36,186 nucleotides of DNA from Bifidobacterium merycicum DSM 6492 (GCF_900129045.1 NZ_FQTX01000009.1:1-36186), one strand, 5' to 3'; numbered from the stretch's first letter, positions 7,053 to 15,536 are shown. Program-made: numbers and translations. Notes: generated by a model from the sequence alone, not told the origin.

Positions 7053-9386
7053 TCAGGCGACCGTGAACGTGGTGCGCTTGAGGTCGGCGCGACGGCTCGA
7101 ATGGCCGATCAGCACCTCGAACTCGCCGGGTTCGACGAAACGCTTGGCATAGGGGTCGACGATGGTGCACGCGGAAACCGGGATGTCGAAGCTGACGACC
7201 GTGCTTTCGCCCGGCTCAAGCTCGACGCGCTGGAACGCCTTGAGTTCGCGGTCGGTCCAGCTGTACGAGGTCACGATGTCGCCGATGTAGGCCTGCACGA
7301 CTTCGGTGCCCTTGCGCTCGCCGGTGTTGGTGAGCGTGATTTCGGCGTGCACGGTGTCGTTTTCGGTGAAGGCACCGGATTCCGGCACGTTGGTGATCGT
7401 CGGCTCGCCGTATTCGAACGTGGTGTAGCCGAGGCCCTCGCCGAACGCGAACGCCGGATCCTGCGTGAGATCGGCATAACGATTGCCGTGCTGGCCACGG
7501 ATCTGGTTGTAATAGACCGGCAGCTGGCCCGCATGACGCGGGAAGGTGATCGGCAGACGTCCGCTCGGCTCGGTTTCACCAAGAATGATTTCGGCGATGG
7601 CCTGGCCACCCTTCATACCCGGATTCGGCGCCCACATGAACGCGCTGACACCGTCGGCCGTGGATTCGTCCACGATCACGCCATTCGTGCCGATCACGCA
7701 TGCCGGCATCACCTGCGGCTTGGAGCTCATCAGCACCACGACCAGCGGCTTGCCGGTTTCCTTCGCCACGTTCGACAGTGCTTCGAGCAGGGCGTTCTGG
7801 CCGCCGAGCAGTTCAAGGGTCGCGGTGGAGCAGGTTTCGCCGACCAGCTGGACCACGTCGCCCACGACGGCGACGATCAGATCGGACTGCTTCGCGTTCT
7901 CCACGGCTTCGTCCAGCAGCGCCTGGTCGATCTTGGCTGAGACGCCGAGCTTCGGGCGCGGCTGGCCGTCCGGGTAGAACTCGCCTTCCGGATCGTCCAC
8001 GAGATCGATGACGTCGGCGCCACGGGAGTACACGACTTCGCAGCCTTCGGGGGCGAGTTGCTTGAACCCGTCGAGTACGGTGGTGATCATGTCGCGCGGC
8101 TGGCCGTCCGGCATCCAGTTGACCTGGCCGGAGTTGCCGGTCCAGTCACCGAGTTGTTCCTGCGCGTCGTCGGCGAGCGGGCCGATCACGGCGATCCTCT
8201 TGCCGGCTGCGTCGTTGAACGGCAGTGCGCCATTGTTCTTGAGCAGTGCCACGGATTCGCGGGCCACCTGCAGGTTGAGCTCCTGATGGGCGGCGGAGCC
8301 GATGACGGCCTTGATACGATCCTCGTCGGGCAGGCGCGGGTCTTCGAACAGGCCCAGACGGAACTTGAGCGCGAGGATACGCGACACGGCCGCGTCGATC
8401 AGCGATTCGTCCAGCAGTCCGCGCTTGACGGCTTCGATGGCGCCCTCGTAGAACTTCGGCGTGGTCATGATGAGGTCGTTGCCGGCCTTGACCGCATCGG
8501 CGGCGGCCTGCACATAGTCGGCCTTGATGCGCTGCTCCCACACGGCACGTCCGACGTTGTCCCAGTCGGTGATCAGCGTGCCCTGATAGTTCCAGTCGCC
8601 GCGCAGCTTGTCGGAAAGCAGCCACTTGTTGAAGGTGACGGGCACGCCGTCGATGGACTCGTAGCCGAGCATGAAGGTGCCGCAGCCTTCCTTGGCCACG
8701 CGTTCGAACGGCGGCAGGAACCAGGATTCGAGCTTGCGGTGGCTCAGGTCGGCTTCGGAGGCGTCACGGCCGCCCTGGGTTTCGGAATAGCCCGCGAAAT
8801 GCTTGGCGCAGGCGAGGATGGCGTCCTTGGCGAGCGGTTCGCCGGCCTTGGCGCCGCCCTGGTAGCCCTTGACGATGGCGGATGCCATTTCGCCGATCAG
8901 GTAGGGGTCTTCGCCGAAGGTTTCGTCCACGCGGCCCCAACGGGTGTCGCGTGCGATGCACAGCACGGGGGAGAAGGTCCAGTGCACGCCGGTGGTGGAG
9001 ACTTCCTCGGCGGTGGCGCGGCCTGCCGCTTCGACCTTGGCCGGGTCGAAGCTGACGGCCATGCCCAGCTGCGAGGGGAAGATGGTGGCGCCGGGCCAGA
9101 AGGAGTAGCCGTGGATGCAGTCGTCGCCGATGATCAGCGGGATGCCGAGACGGGTTTTGGTGTTCACGGTTTCGACGGCTTTGGGCAGGTCGGAGGGGCT
9201 GGTGTGCAGGATCGAGCCGACGTGCTTGTCGATGATGAGATCGTCCAGGTTGCCGCTGCGTGCGTCGAGCTGCATCATCTGGCCGACCTTTTCCTCAAGG
9301 GTCATGCGGCCGAGCAGGTCGGCGATGCGTTCCTGGGTGGGCAGGTCGGGGTTTCTGTACGGCAGATTGGTGGTGTTGTCGGTCAT
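7053..9386 (-). CDS. GH3 beta-glucosidase
   Basis: A 777-residue family GH3 enzyme that removes beta-linked glucose (possibly xylose) from the non-reducing end of oligosaccharides or glycosides. The N-terminal TIM-barrel carries the nucleophile Asp274 in LITDWDN; KHFAGYSETQGGRD and GRVDETFGEDP are standard GH3 substrate-site motifs. The alpha/beta sandwich domain and a C-terminal fibronectin-III-like domain (about residues 670-777) follow, so the length is normal. No signal peptide is visible, so it is likely cytoplasmic. The ATG at 9386 has AAAGTGAG just upstream; an ATG at 9404 is a possible alternative. An operator-like palindrome lies at 9419-9434, and a TetR gene is convergent on the other side. 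Confidence 0.9.
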   Translation of the reverse strand: MTDNTTNLPYRNPDLPTQERIADLLGRMTLEEKVGQMMQLDARSGNLDDLIIDKHVGSILHTSPSDLPKAVETVNTKTRLGIPLIIGDDCIHGYSFWPGATIFPSQLGMAVSFDPAKVEAAGRATAEEVSTTGVHWTFSPVLCIARDTRWGRVDETFGEDPYLIGEMASAIVKGYQGGAKAGEPLAKDAILACAKHFAGYSETQGGRDASEADLSHRKLESWFLPPFERVAKEGCGTFMLGYESIDGVPVTFNKWLLSDKLRGDWNYQGTLITDWDNVGRAVWEQRIKADYVQAAADAVKAGNDLIMTTPKFYEGAIEAVKRGLLDESLIDAAVSRILALKFRLGLFEDPRLPDEDRIKAVIGSAAHQELNLQVARESVALLKNNGALPFNDAAGKRIAVIGPLADDAQEQLGDWTGNSGQVNWMPDGQPRDMITTVLDGFKQLAPEGCEVVYSRGADVIDLVDDPEGEFYPDGQPRPKLGVSAKIDQALLDEAVENAKQSDLIVAVVGDVVQLVGETCSTATLELLGGQNALLEALSNVAKETGKPLVVVLMSSKPQVMPACVIGTNGVIVDESTADGVSAFMWAPNPGMKGGQAIAEIILGETEPSGRLPITFPRHAGQLPVYYNQIRGQHGNRYADLTQDPAFAFGEGLGYTTFEYGEPTITNVPESGAFTENDTVHAEITLTNTGERKGTEVVQAYIGDIVTSYSWTDRELKAFQRVELEPGESTVVSFDIPVSACTIVDPYAKRFVEPGEFEVLIGHSSRRADLKRTTFTVA

Positions 9387-9418
9387 GGCGCTCACTTTCG
9401 TCATTGAAGCGATCTTTA

Positions 9419-9434
9419 ATTACCACTTGGTAGT
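9419..9434 (-). promoter_or_regulatory. Operator-like palindrome upstream of the first GH3 gene
   Basis: Reading toward the GH3 gene (minus strand) the sequence is CTACCAAGTGGTAA, containing TACC-AAGT-GGTA. Ten of the first twelve bases match CTACCAATCGGT at 17408-17419 in front of the second GH3 gene. Since paralogous TetR genes accompany both GH3 genes, I infer a shared type of TetR operator. Confidence 0.55.
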
Positions 9435-9482
9435 TTACTATGTCGCGCCGTACGACACACCCGTTTTGCCGCCGATGCGCGG

Positions 9483-9692
9483 TCAGTTCGAATCGTTGAT
9501 ATCCAAGGCCTCGGACATCTCGTCCGCGGTGTTGAAGCGCGGTTCGGTCGCGCCCGCCTTTGCCCGAGCCTCGGCAAGGGCTTCGCTGTTTGTGCGGGCA
9601 TAGTGCGGTGCCTGATATCCGAATCCGCTCAAACCGGTATTGACGGCATGACCATGTTCCCCTTTTCCTCGTGCTGCAAGGCAATCAGACAA
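9483..9692 (-). pseudogene. Probable RelB/DinJ-type antitoxin remnant
   Basis: The open frame has only a TTG start at 9692, and its first ~20 residues look non-coding. The last ~45 residues (APHYARTNSEALAEARAK... RFNTADEMSEALD) resemble the C-terminal toxin-binding part of RelB/DinJ antitoxins, which typically show a PNAET-EARA region followed by an F/Y-x-s-x-EEM-x-x-L segment. The N-terminal ribbon-helix-helix DNA-binding domain is missing, and no toxin gene follows: the next minus-strand gene is GH3. I read it as a broken orphan antitoxin. A small genuine gene with a non-standard start is the alternative. Confidence 0.4.
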
Positions 9693-9755
9693 ATCATGCT
9701 TGTACGCTCTATATTCATATGGCAGCGGACAATGTTTTGTCTGCCCTGTGCGTCC

Positions 9756-9989
9756 CTAGTCGCCTGCGGGGTCGTTCCTGTGCTCGTACGTATGGATTGC
9801 GCCCAACACCAGCATGGAGAGGAGCGTCACCGAAAGCGTGTGTGGGCAGCTGTTGGTCATGTGGCATCCGATGCTGGCGATGAGCGCGACCCAGAAGAAG
9901 GCTTTCGTCAGTACCTTCAGCACGCGAAGCGGATGGAAGATGAGCGTGATGATGATAAGCGTGACGACGGCTCCGATGATGAACGGCAT
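9756..9989 (-). CDS. Small hydrophobic membrane protein
   Basis: A 77-residue protein with two hydrophobic segments (about residues 4-18 and 30-42) and a third, weaker one near residues 53-66, ending in a charged tail (HTYEHRNDPAGD). The ATG at 9989 is chosen because GGGAGG stands about five bases upstream; an in-frame extension to 10133 lacks any ribosome site. No family is recognised. It is divergent from the kinase-like gene at 10246. Confidence 0.65.
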   Translation of the reverse strand: MPFIIGAVVTLIIITLIFHPLRVLKVLTKAFFWVALIASIGCHMTNSCPHTLSVTLLSMLVLGAIHTYEHRNDPAGD

Positions 9990-10160
9990 GGGATCCTCCC
10001 GGACTTGGTTTTCTTTGGACATTGAATATAACCAGACAAAACAATGCTGGATTGCTTTCGTGAGCGCTGTTGAGTTGTGTGCGTTCTGTGAAGAAAGCCT
10101 ATATATAGCCGATATATCAATCGGTACAATCAAAACTTGCGCAAGGGAAACGAAGCAACG

Positions 10161-10195
10161 GAGATATGGCCTGAAGGCGCATATCTCTTTTTTTT
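10161..10195 (+). terminator. Leader terminator upstream of the kinase/MFS operon
   Basis: GAGATATG (10161-10168) pairs with CATATCTC (10180-10187), an inner GCC/GGC extends the stem, and eight T residues follow (10188-10195). It lies 50 bases before the kinase start, in the same direction and with no gene upstream on that strand. It is therefore a candidate attenuator rather than the end of a preceding gene. Confidence 0.75.
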
Positions 10196-10245
10196 ATGCG
10201 CGAATTGTATGCGCGAAGCAAGAAGAGAAGGATACGAAAAAACGC

Positions 10246-10825
10246 ATGGATAAGATCGTCACGATCAGCAGGCAATACGCCAGCGGCGGACGCACCATAG
10301 GAAAACTGGTTGCCCAGGAGCTCGGCATCCCCGTCTACGATTCGAAGATCATCAAAGACACGATGAAACGAACCGGCCTGTCCGAACAAGTGGTGGAAGA
10401 CGCCGAACAGCGATCCGTGAACGCTTTCCTGTTCAATCTCGCCATGGGCGTGGACGACGCCCTGAACCATATGAAACTCATCGCCGAAGTCGAACGCGAC
10501 ATTATCGAAGGCTACGTGCAGGAAGGTCCGTGCGTAATCGTGGGACGAGCCGCGAACTTCCTGCTGGGGGGATCGGAAATCCCTGAACGTGTTCGTCTAT
10601 TCGGACACCGAATCGCGCGTCGCTTACGCGCACGAGAACTACGACGTGACCGAACGTCAGGCATGGAAAATGATCGAACGGACCGACAAGGAACGGCAGA
10701 TGCACGCCATGAGCTTCTACGGCAAGAAATGGGGCGACCGCGACTATTACGACCTCATGCTGAACTCCGGGCGTCTCGGCATCGAACAGTGCGTAGACCT
10801 CATCATCGCGGCGGCGGGCAAGTAG
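10246..10825 (+). pseudogene. Cytidylate-kinase-like protein, frameshifted
   Basis: The N-terminal half has the P-loop region SRQYASGGRTIGKLVA and IPVYDSKII, as in the cytidylate-kinase-like family (PF13189 type); these are predicted nucleotide kinases of unknown substrate. The frame runs through VIVGRAANFLL (residue ~107) and then reads into a false frame. The rest of the protein (SLNVFVYSDTESRVAYA... SGRLGIEQCVDLII) continues in another frame to the stop at 10823-10825. The shift maps to a six-G run at 10566-10571; removing one G restores NFLLGDRKSLNVFVYSD, as expected for the family. It may be a true mutation, a phase-variable tract or a sequencing error. The MFS gene starts 12 bases later, so the two probably share an mRNA. 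Confidence 0.8.
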
Positions 10826-10837
10826 TAAAGGACGGCA

Positions 10838-12250
10838 ATGGAAGAAAACTACGTCCCCACGAAACTGTCGCTCTCCGTGGTCGCGTCATGCCTGGTGTCG
10901 TTCTGCGGTCTGATCACGGAAACGGCCACCAACATCGCCTTCCCCGCCGTGATGAAGACCTTCTCGGTATCCACCGGCACCGTGCAATGGCTGACGACCG
11001 GCAACCTGCTCGTCGTCGCGATGATCACGCCGCTCTCCGCGTTCCTGCAACGACGATTCAAGCTACGGCACCTGTTGCTGTTCGCCACCCTATGCTTCAT
11101 CATCGGCACGGTCATGGCCGCGGTCTCGCCCAACTTCGCCATCCTGCTGCTCGCGCGACTGGTGCAAGGCGTCGGCACGGGCGTCGGCGTTCCGATAGCC
11201 TTCTGCATCATCCTCGAACAGATCCCCTTCGGCAAAGTCGGCACCTACATGGGCTACGGGGCGCTGGTCTCCGCCGCGGCCCCCGCATTGGGCCCCACGT
11301 ACGGCGGCATCGTGAACCAGACCCTGGGATGGCGGTTCATCTTCATGATCCTGATCCCTGTCCTGCTGTTCACCCTGATCCTCGGACTGTGCACCATCGA
11401 AGAGAACCGGCAGCCGGAGAAGGTGCCCGTCGACATGCCCGGCATCATCCTCATCATGCTGACCTTCCTATGCCTCGTGTACGGGTTCGCGAACATCGGC
11501 TCCTTCGGCGCGCAGCCGCTCGGTGAAATCGTCGTATTCGTCGTCGGCATCGCCGCGCTGCTGCTGTTCGCCAAGCATTGCGCGAAATGTGAGCATCCGC
11601 TGATCGACGTCGCCATCTTCCGCAACATTCCGTTCGTCTGCCATCTCATCGCGTTCTTCCTCATCAACGCGATCATGCTCGGCATCAGCTTCCTACTGCC
11701 GAACTACCTGCAGGTCACGCTGCTATGCGCATCCATGATGGCCGGCCTCATGCTGCTGCCCGGCGCTGGACTGAACGCGCTCATGGGACCCCTCAGCGGC
11801 GCCGCGCTCGACAAGATCGGCGCGAAACTCACGATCCTCGTCGGCACCGGGCTAATGACCATCGGCACCGCGCTGTTCGCGCTCTTCGGCATGAGGCTGA
11901 ACACCGAAATGATCATCGGCTTCTACATCCTGTTCGGCGTCGGCTGTGGCATCGCTTTCGGCAACACCATGACCATCGGCAACACCATGACCATCGGCAA
12001 CCTCAGGCTGCCGGTCCAACAGAAGGCATACGGCAACACCTGCTTCAACACGCTCATGCAGTTCGCCGGCGTCACAAGCACCAGCATCTGCGCGGCCCTC
12101 GTGTCCGCCGCGCAAGGGCGGAACAACGGCCTCGGCTGCGAGATCCGGACCGTCGTGGGGTCGACGCAGGGATTCATCTTCCTGCTGGTGCTCGCCGTGA
12201 TCTGCCTGATTTTGCAGATCGTCGGATTCCGCGTGTACGAGGATCGCTGA
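10838..12250 (+). CDS. MFS drug exporter, DHA2 (EmrB/QacA-like) type, first copy
   Basis: A 470-residue integral membrane antiporter expected to export small toxic compounds using the proton gradient. Hydrophobic helices run through the whole protein, in number compatible with the 12-14 helices of the DHA2 group. Motifs such as VQWLTTGNLL and ARLVQGVGTGVGVPI are typical. AAAGGA lies six bases before the ATG at 10838. An exact 18-bp duplication at 11960-11995 adds six residues, giving GNTMTI twice within one helix/loop region. It follows the kinase-like gene by 12 bases and is paralogous to the next gene (shared ET..NIA... VQWLTTG.LL), so the pair arose by duplication. The substrate is unknown. 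Confidence 0.88.
   Translation: MEENYVPTKLSLSVVASCLVSFCGLITETATNIAFPAVMKTFSVSTGTVQWLTTGNLLVVAMITPLSAFLQRRFKLRHLLLFATLCFIIGTVMAAVSPNFAILLLARLVQGVGTGVGVPIAFCIILEQIPFGKVGTYMGYGALVSAAAPALGPTYGGIVNQTLGWRFIFMILIPVLLFTLILGLCTIEENRQPEKVPVDMPGIILIMLTFLCLVYGFANIGSFGAQPLGEIVVFVVGIAALLLFAKHCAKCEHPLIDVAIFRNIPFVCHLIAFFLINAIMLGISFLLPNYLQVTLLCASMMAGLMLLPGAGLNALMGPLSGAALDKIGAKLTILVGTGLMTIGTALFALFGMRLNTEMIIGFYILFGVGCGIAFGNTMTIGNTMTIGNLRLPVQQKAYGNTCFNTLMQFAGVTSTSICAALVSAAQGRNNGLGCEIRTVVGSTQGFIFLLVLAVICLILQIVGFRVYEDR
11960..11995 (+). repeat. In-frame 18-bp tandem duplication inside the MFS gene
   Basis: GGCAACACCATGACCATC is present twice in direct succession without mismatch, duplicating GNTMTI in the protein. 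The paralogous exporter downstream has no such repeat at the equivalent position. Confidence 0.93.
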
Positions 12251-12269
12251 GTCCCGTAGCATGCGAAAC

Positions 12270-12315
12270 GGTGGCCGTTGGGCGTTTGGCATCCAACGGA
12301 CGCCCCACGGCCACC
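12270..12315 (+). terminator. Hairpin after the first MFS gene
   Basis: GGTGGCCGT (12270-12278) pairs with ACGGCCACC (12307-12315), and the inner GGGCGT (12280-12285) pairs with ACGCCC (12300-12305). There is no T-run after it, so termination efficiency is uncertain. Confidence 0.6.
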
Positions 12316-12322
12316 ACCAAAT

Positions 12323-12352
12323 TTCACGTAACATTCCTCCTTTAGATATAAC
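12323..12352 (+). promoter_or_regulatory. Promoter of the second MFS gene
   Basis: TTCACG (12323-12328) and TATAAC (12347-12352) are separated by 18 bases, a good -35/-10 arrangement. Transcription would begin near 12359, inside the triple direct repeat. Confidence 0.55.
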
Positions 12353-12353
12353 C

Positions 12354-12394
12354 GTGCATTGAAACCTGTGCATTGAAACCCGTGCATTGAAACA
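12354..12394 (+). repeat. Three direct repeats of GTGCATTGAAAC, 14-base period
   Basis: GTGCATTGAAAC starts at 12354, 12368 and 12382. The repeats sit directly downstream of the -10 box of the second MFS gene, so they may be a repressor-binding array or a slippage tract in the 5' leader. Confidence 0.85.
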
Positions 12395-12455
12395 AGACCA
12401 TGCCGGCATCGCCATCGCGACATGCGCGAAACAGCCGGAAGGCCAAAGGAGGAAT

Positions 12456-14027
12456 ATGACGCAACAGCGGGAAACCCGGCGCGACGGGCAGCGCATCGAC
12501 CAGTCGACCGGTACGCCGGTCAACGGCCAGGCCGGCGGGCAAGTCAGCGGGCGAGACAGCGGCCAGGCCGGCAAACAGTCCGACAACCACGCCAATAGCC
12601 ACGCCAATAGCCACGCCGACAACGGTTACATGAGCGAAGGCAAACTCATCATCGTGGTGGTGGCGCTCGCCATCCTGACCTTCCTCGGCATCCTGTCGGA
12701 AACATCGCTCAACATCGCCTATTCCACCCTGATGGGTGAATTCGCCATCTCCGCCGACGTGGTGCAATGGCTCACCACCGGTTATCTGCTGCTGCTTTCC
12801 GTGGCGATCCCGACATCGCCGTTCATGGTACGCACCTTCTCCACCAAAGGACTGTTCATCGCAGCCGTCGCCCTGTTCTCCACGGGCACGGTGGTCGGCG
12901 CGCTCGCGGTGAATTTCCCGATGCTGCTCGCCGCACGACTTGTCATGGCTTTGGGCACGGGCGTCTCGCTGCCGTTGCTGACCAACATCATCCTTGAAAA
13001 AGCGCCGTTCGACAAGCGCGGCATGATGCTCGGTCTGGTCAGTCTCGTCACTTGCGCTGCGCCCGCGATTGGCCCGGTGTTCGGCGGACTGGTCATGGAA
13101 TTCCTCAACTGGCATTGGATTTTCTGCGCCATGATCCCGTTCCTCGTTATCTCCCTCGTTCTTGGCATCGCGACCATTCCCGACATCCGGCATGGTGAGA
13201 AGGGATACCTGTCGGCGCCGTCGCTGCTGCTCATCGCGCTCGGCCTGACTGGCATCATCGTTGCGGCCAGCTTCTTCGCGCAGTGGAACGGCGATTGGCG
13301 GTTCTGGACGGTGCTGATCGGTGCCATCGCGGTGCTGGGCGTGTTCGCCGCCGTGCAGTTGCGCATGGAACATCCACTGATCGAAGTGCGCACCTTCGCC
13401 CATTCCGGATTCACTTTGGGCATGCTGATCCTGCTCATGTCGTCCGGCGGAGTGCTCGGCGTGAACTTCCTGCTGCCGATCCTGCTGCAGCGCGGACTTG
13501 GACACACGTCGATGACGGCCGCGCTGATTCTGCTGCCTGGCGCTGTGATCGGCGCGATTTCGGCACCGATGATCGGCGGCGCGTTGAGGAACCATTTCCC
13601 GCCGAAGTTCATCGCCTGCGGATTCGTCGGCGTGGCGATCATGGATGTTGCCATGATGTTCGGCAGTGCGCGCGAGTGGACGGTCGCCATCGCGTATGCG
13701 TTGTTCATGGCCGCGTCCGGTTTCGTGCTTGTGCCCGATCAGACCCATGCGTTGAACCAGCTGCCCGCCCGCATGAACGCGGACGGTTCCGCGGTGATGA
13801 ACACCGTGCAGCAGTTGGCTGGCGCAATTGGCACCGCCGTGGCGTCCACGCTCATCGCCGAATTCGCCGGTGCGAACACGGCTGCCGGTATGGCGCAGTC
13901 CGACGCGTATGTCGCCGGATTCTCCACCAGCATGTGGCTGTTCCTCGGCATGGCGGTATGCGGCGAAATCTTGGCGCTGCTCATGTTCCGCTATTCCGTG
14001 CGTCGCGCGATGCCCGAAGAAGCCTAG
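12456..14027 (+). CDS. MFS drug exporter, DHA2 type, second copy
   Basis: A 523-residue proton-driven exporter paralogous to the preceding MFS protein (SETSLNIAYSTLMGEF, VQWLTTGYLLL). The membrane part begins near residue 60. Before it lies a hydrophilic N-terminus rich in Gly, Gln, Asn and Ser with a short repeat (NHANSHANSHADN, from a 12-bp unit), which is unusual for the family and probably a disordered cytoplasmic tail. The start at 12456 follows AAAGGAGG very closely; starting at the Met of MSEGKLII (12630) would remove the tail but has no ribosome site. A promoter and a triple repeat lie upstream. The convergent glycerate kinase gene is separated by a 45-bp palindromic element acting as a likely terminator. 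Confidence 0.87.
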   Translation: MTQQRETRRDGQRIDQSTGTPVNGQAGGQVSGRDSGQAGKQSDNHANSHANSHADNGYMSEGKLIIVVVALAILTFLGILSETSLNIAYSTLMGEFAISADVVQWLTTGYLLLLSVAIPTSPFMVRTFSTKGLFIAAVALFSTGTVVGALAVNFPMLLAARLVMALGTGVSLPLLTNIILEKAPFDKRGMMLGLVSLVTCAAPAIGPVFGGLVMEFLNWHWIFCAMIPFLVISLVLGIATIPDIRHGEKGYLSAPSLLLIALGLTGIIVAASFFAQWNGDWRFWTVLIGAIAVLGVFAAVQLRMEHPLIEVRTFAHSGFTLGMLILLMSSGGVLGVNFLLPILLQRGLGHTSMTAALILLPGAVIGAISAPMIGGALRNHFPPKFIACGFVGVAIMDVAMMFGSAREWTVAIAYALFMAASGFVLVPDQTHALNQLPARMNADGSAVMNTVQQLAGAIGTAVASTLIAEFAGANTAAGMAQSDAYVAGFSTSMWLFLGMAVCGEILALLMFRYSVRRAMPEEA

Positions 14028-14030
14028 ATT

Positions 14031-14079
14031 CCCGGGTTTTGCGGCTCCCGTTTCCCCGGGTTGCGGCTCCCGTTTCCCC
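14031..14079. repeat. Short direct repeat before the 45-bp element
   Basis: CCCGGGTTTTGCGGCTCCCG and CCCGGGTTGCGGCTCCCG follow each other, each leading into GTTTCCCC. The copies differ by a two-base deletion. Confidence 0.75.
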
Positions 14080-14120
14080 ATTTTCAGACAGAATTGGGCT
14101 TTTTCTGTCTGAAAATGGGG
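14076..14120. terminator. 45-bp palindromic element, copy 8, likely bidirectional terminator
   Basis: CCCCATTTTCAGACAGAA (14076-14093) is a perfect 18-base inverted repeat of 14103-14120 with a nine-base loop, making it the most perfect member of the family. It sits between the stops of the convergent MFS (14027) and glycerate kinase (14128) genes, where a two-way terminator is expected. There is no flanking T-run, so rho-independent termination is only inferred. Confidence 0.7.
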
Positions 14121-14127
14121 ATGGAGG

Positions 14128-15312
14128 CTAGGCGACGTGCAGCTGCAAGGTGGCGGCGATTGCGGCGCAGGTCGCTTCGGCATTTCGTTCGGTGTCGGCG
14201 AGCAGGGCCGGCAGACCGGCCGCGCCCGGTGCGATACCGAATACCGCGATGATGCCGGTTTCCTTAAGCCATGCGATGGTACGTGGGTCGCGTGTCACCG
14301 TCCCGCCGAGCGCAATCGTCGGTTTTCCGCATGATTTCGCCAGTTGCGCGATACCACTCGGCACTTTGCCATACGGGGTCTGAGCGTCGATCGATCCTTC
14401 GCCGGTGATCACGACATCGGCCCATTCGCACGCTTCCCGTCCATGCGTCAGTTCAAGCACCAAGTCGATCCCCGAACGCATGGATGCGTTGAACAATCCC
14501 ATCAGTCCGCCTCCGGTGCCGCCCGCGGCGCCCGCGCCCGGCATGTCACGCACGTTCCGCCCGTTGAACGTTTCAATCGCATCCGCCAACCGCGCCAACC
14601 CGTGATCAAGCAACTCGACCTGCTTGGGATCGGCGCCTTTCTGCGGCGCGAACACCCGAGCCGCGCCATGTTCGCCGGTCAGCGGATTGGTCACGTCACA
14701 CGCCAAGGTGATCGGCATCCGCTTCACGGCCTCGCTCACCGCCGAATCGTCGATTCGCGCCAACCGTGTCAACGCCCCGCCGCCTGGCTCCAGCTCCCGC
14801 CCATTGCGGTCGAGGAACCGATAGCCGAGCGCACGCGCCAAGCCGGTGCCGCCATCCGTGGTGGCGCTGCCGCCCAATCCGAGCAGTATGCGGGTCGCGC
14901 CTGCCTCGATTGCGGTACGGATCGTTTCTCCGGTGCCGAACGTGGATGCCGTGAGCGGATCGCGGTCGGCGGGGGAAATGCGTTCCAATCCGCTGGCCGA
15001 AGCCAGTTCGATCACCGCGATACGTTCATGATTGCGGACGCCTGCCGCATCGTCGGGATCTTCGCGGTTTCCAAGGAATCCGAACCGTGCGGTGACGGGC
15101 CTGCCGAGCGCGTCGACCGTCTCGACAGTGCGCATGTCACCGCCGGTGGCGTGCACCAGAGCGTCGGTCAGTCCCTCACCGCCGTCCGAAAGTGGCATCA
15201 GTCGGCATTCCGCGTACGGATCGGCGGTTAGGATGCCGCGCTTCATCGCCTGTGCGACGGATTGCGCCGACGCTGCTTCCTTGAACGAATCCGGTGCCAC
15301 AAGATAACGCAT
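14128..15312 (-). CDS. glxK: Glycerate kinase
   Basis: A 394-residue type-I glycerate kinase that phosphorylates glycerate with ATP, feeding it into lower glycolysis. Characteristic segments occur in order: LVAPDSFKEAASAQSVAQAM at the N-terminus, MPLSDGGEGLTDAL (about 39-52), LLGLGGSATTDGGTG in the middle, CDVTNPLTGEHGAA, the Gly-rich PGAGAAGGTGGGLMG and VITGEGSIDAQTPYGK near the C-terminus. The length is normal. The ATG at 15312 is preceded by GGAGG at six bases. It is a single gene, convergent with the MFS gene and divergent from the SDR gene. 2- versus 3-phosphoglycerate as product cannot be told by eye. Confidence 0.92.
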   Translation of the reverse strand: MRYLVAPDSFKEAASAQSVAQAMKRGILTADPYAECRLMPLSDGGEGLTDALVHATGGDMRTVETVDALGRPVTARFGFLGNREDPDDAAGVRNHERIAVIELASASGLERISPADRDPLTASTFGTGETIRTAIEAGATRILLGLGGSATTDGGTGLARALGYRFLDRNGRELEPGGGALTRLARIDDSAVSEAVKRMPITLACDVTNPLTGEHGAARVFAPQKGADPKQVELLDHGLARLADAIETFNGRNVRDMPGAGAAGGTGGGLMGLFNASMRSGIDLVLELTHGREACEWADVVITGEGSIDAQTPYGKVPSGIAQLAKSCGKPTIALGGTVTRDPRTIAWLKETGIIAVFGIAPGAAGLPALLADTERNAEATCAAIAATLQLHVA

Positions 15313-15536
15313 GCCGTTCCTCCAACCGTCTTTTCTTTTCCGCTTGATTCCAGTCGTTCCATGCTATACCGCAGCTATGCCGCTGTCGTGCCGCCGCAGT
15401 GCCGACGTCACGGTTCCGCCGCCGTGCCGTGCGATGCGTAGTGCCGTGCGATGTCACGCAAACCTCGCTCTGCGAGCGCTCACATGCTACGGGAATATGA
15501 TGGATGGTCATGCATGTACCACAAAAGAGGTCTGAT

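Noticed and set aside
10163..10174. Minimal leader peptide (ATG-GCC-TGA) in the terminator stem
   Set aside because: GGAG is only two bases from the ATG, too close for efficient initiation; there is no support beyond the coincidence.
9814..11526. 570-residue fusion of the kinase with a second-frame reading of the MFS gene
   Set aside because: After the G6 tract the frame is nonsense (Arg/His-rich); the real kinase and MFS frames are in other registers.
12342..14183. 613-residue open frame antisense to the second MFS
   Set aside because: Composition (Arg, His, Gln, Glu-rich without domains) is typical of reverse-strand shadows in GC-rich genes.
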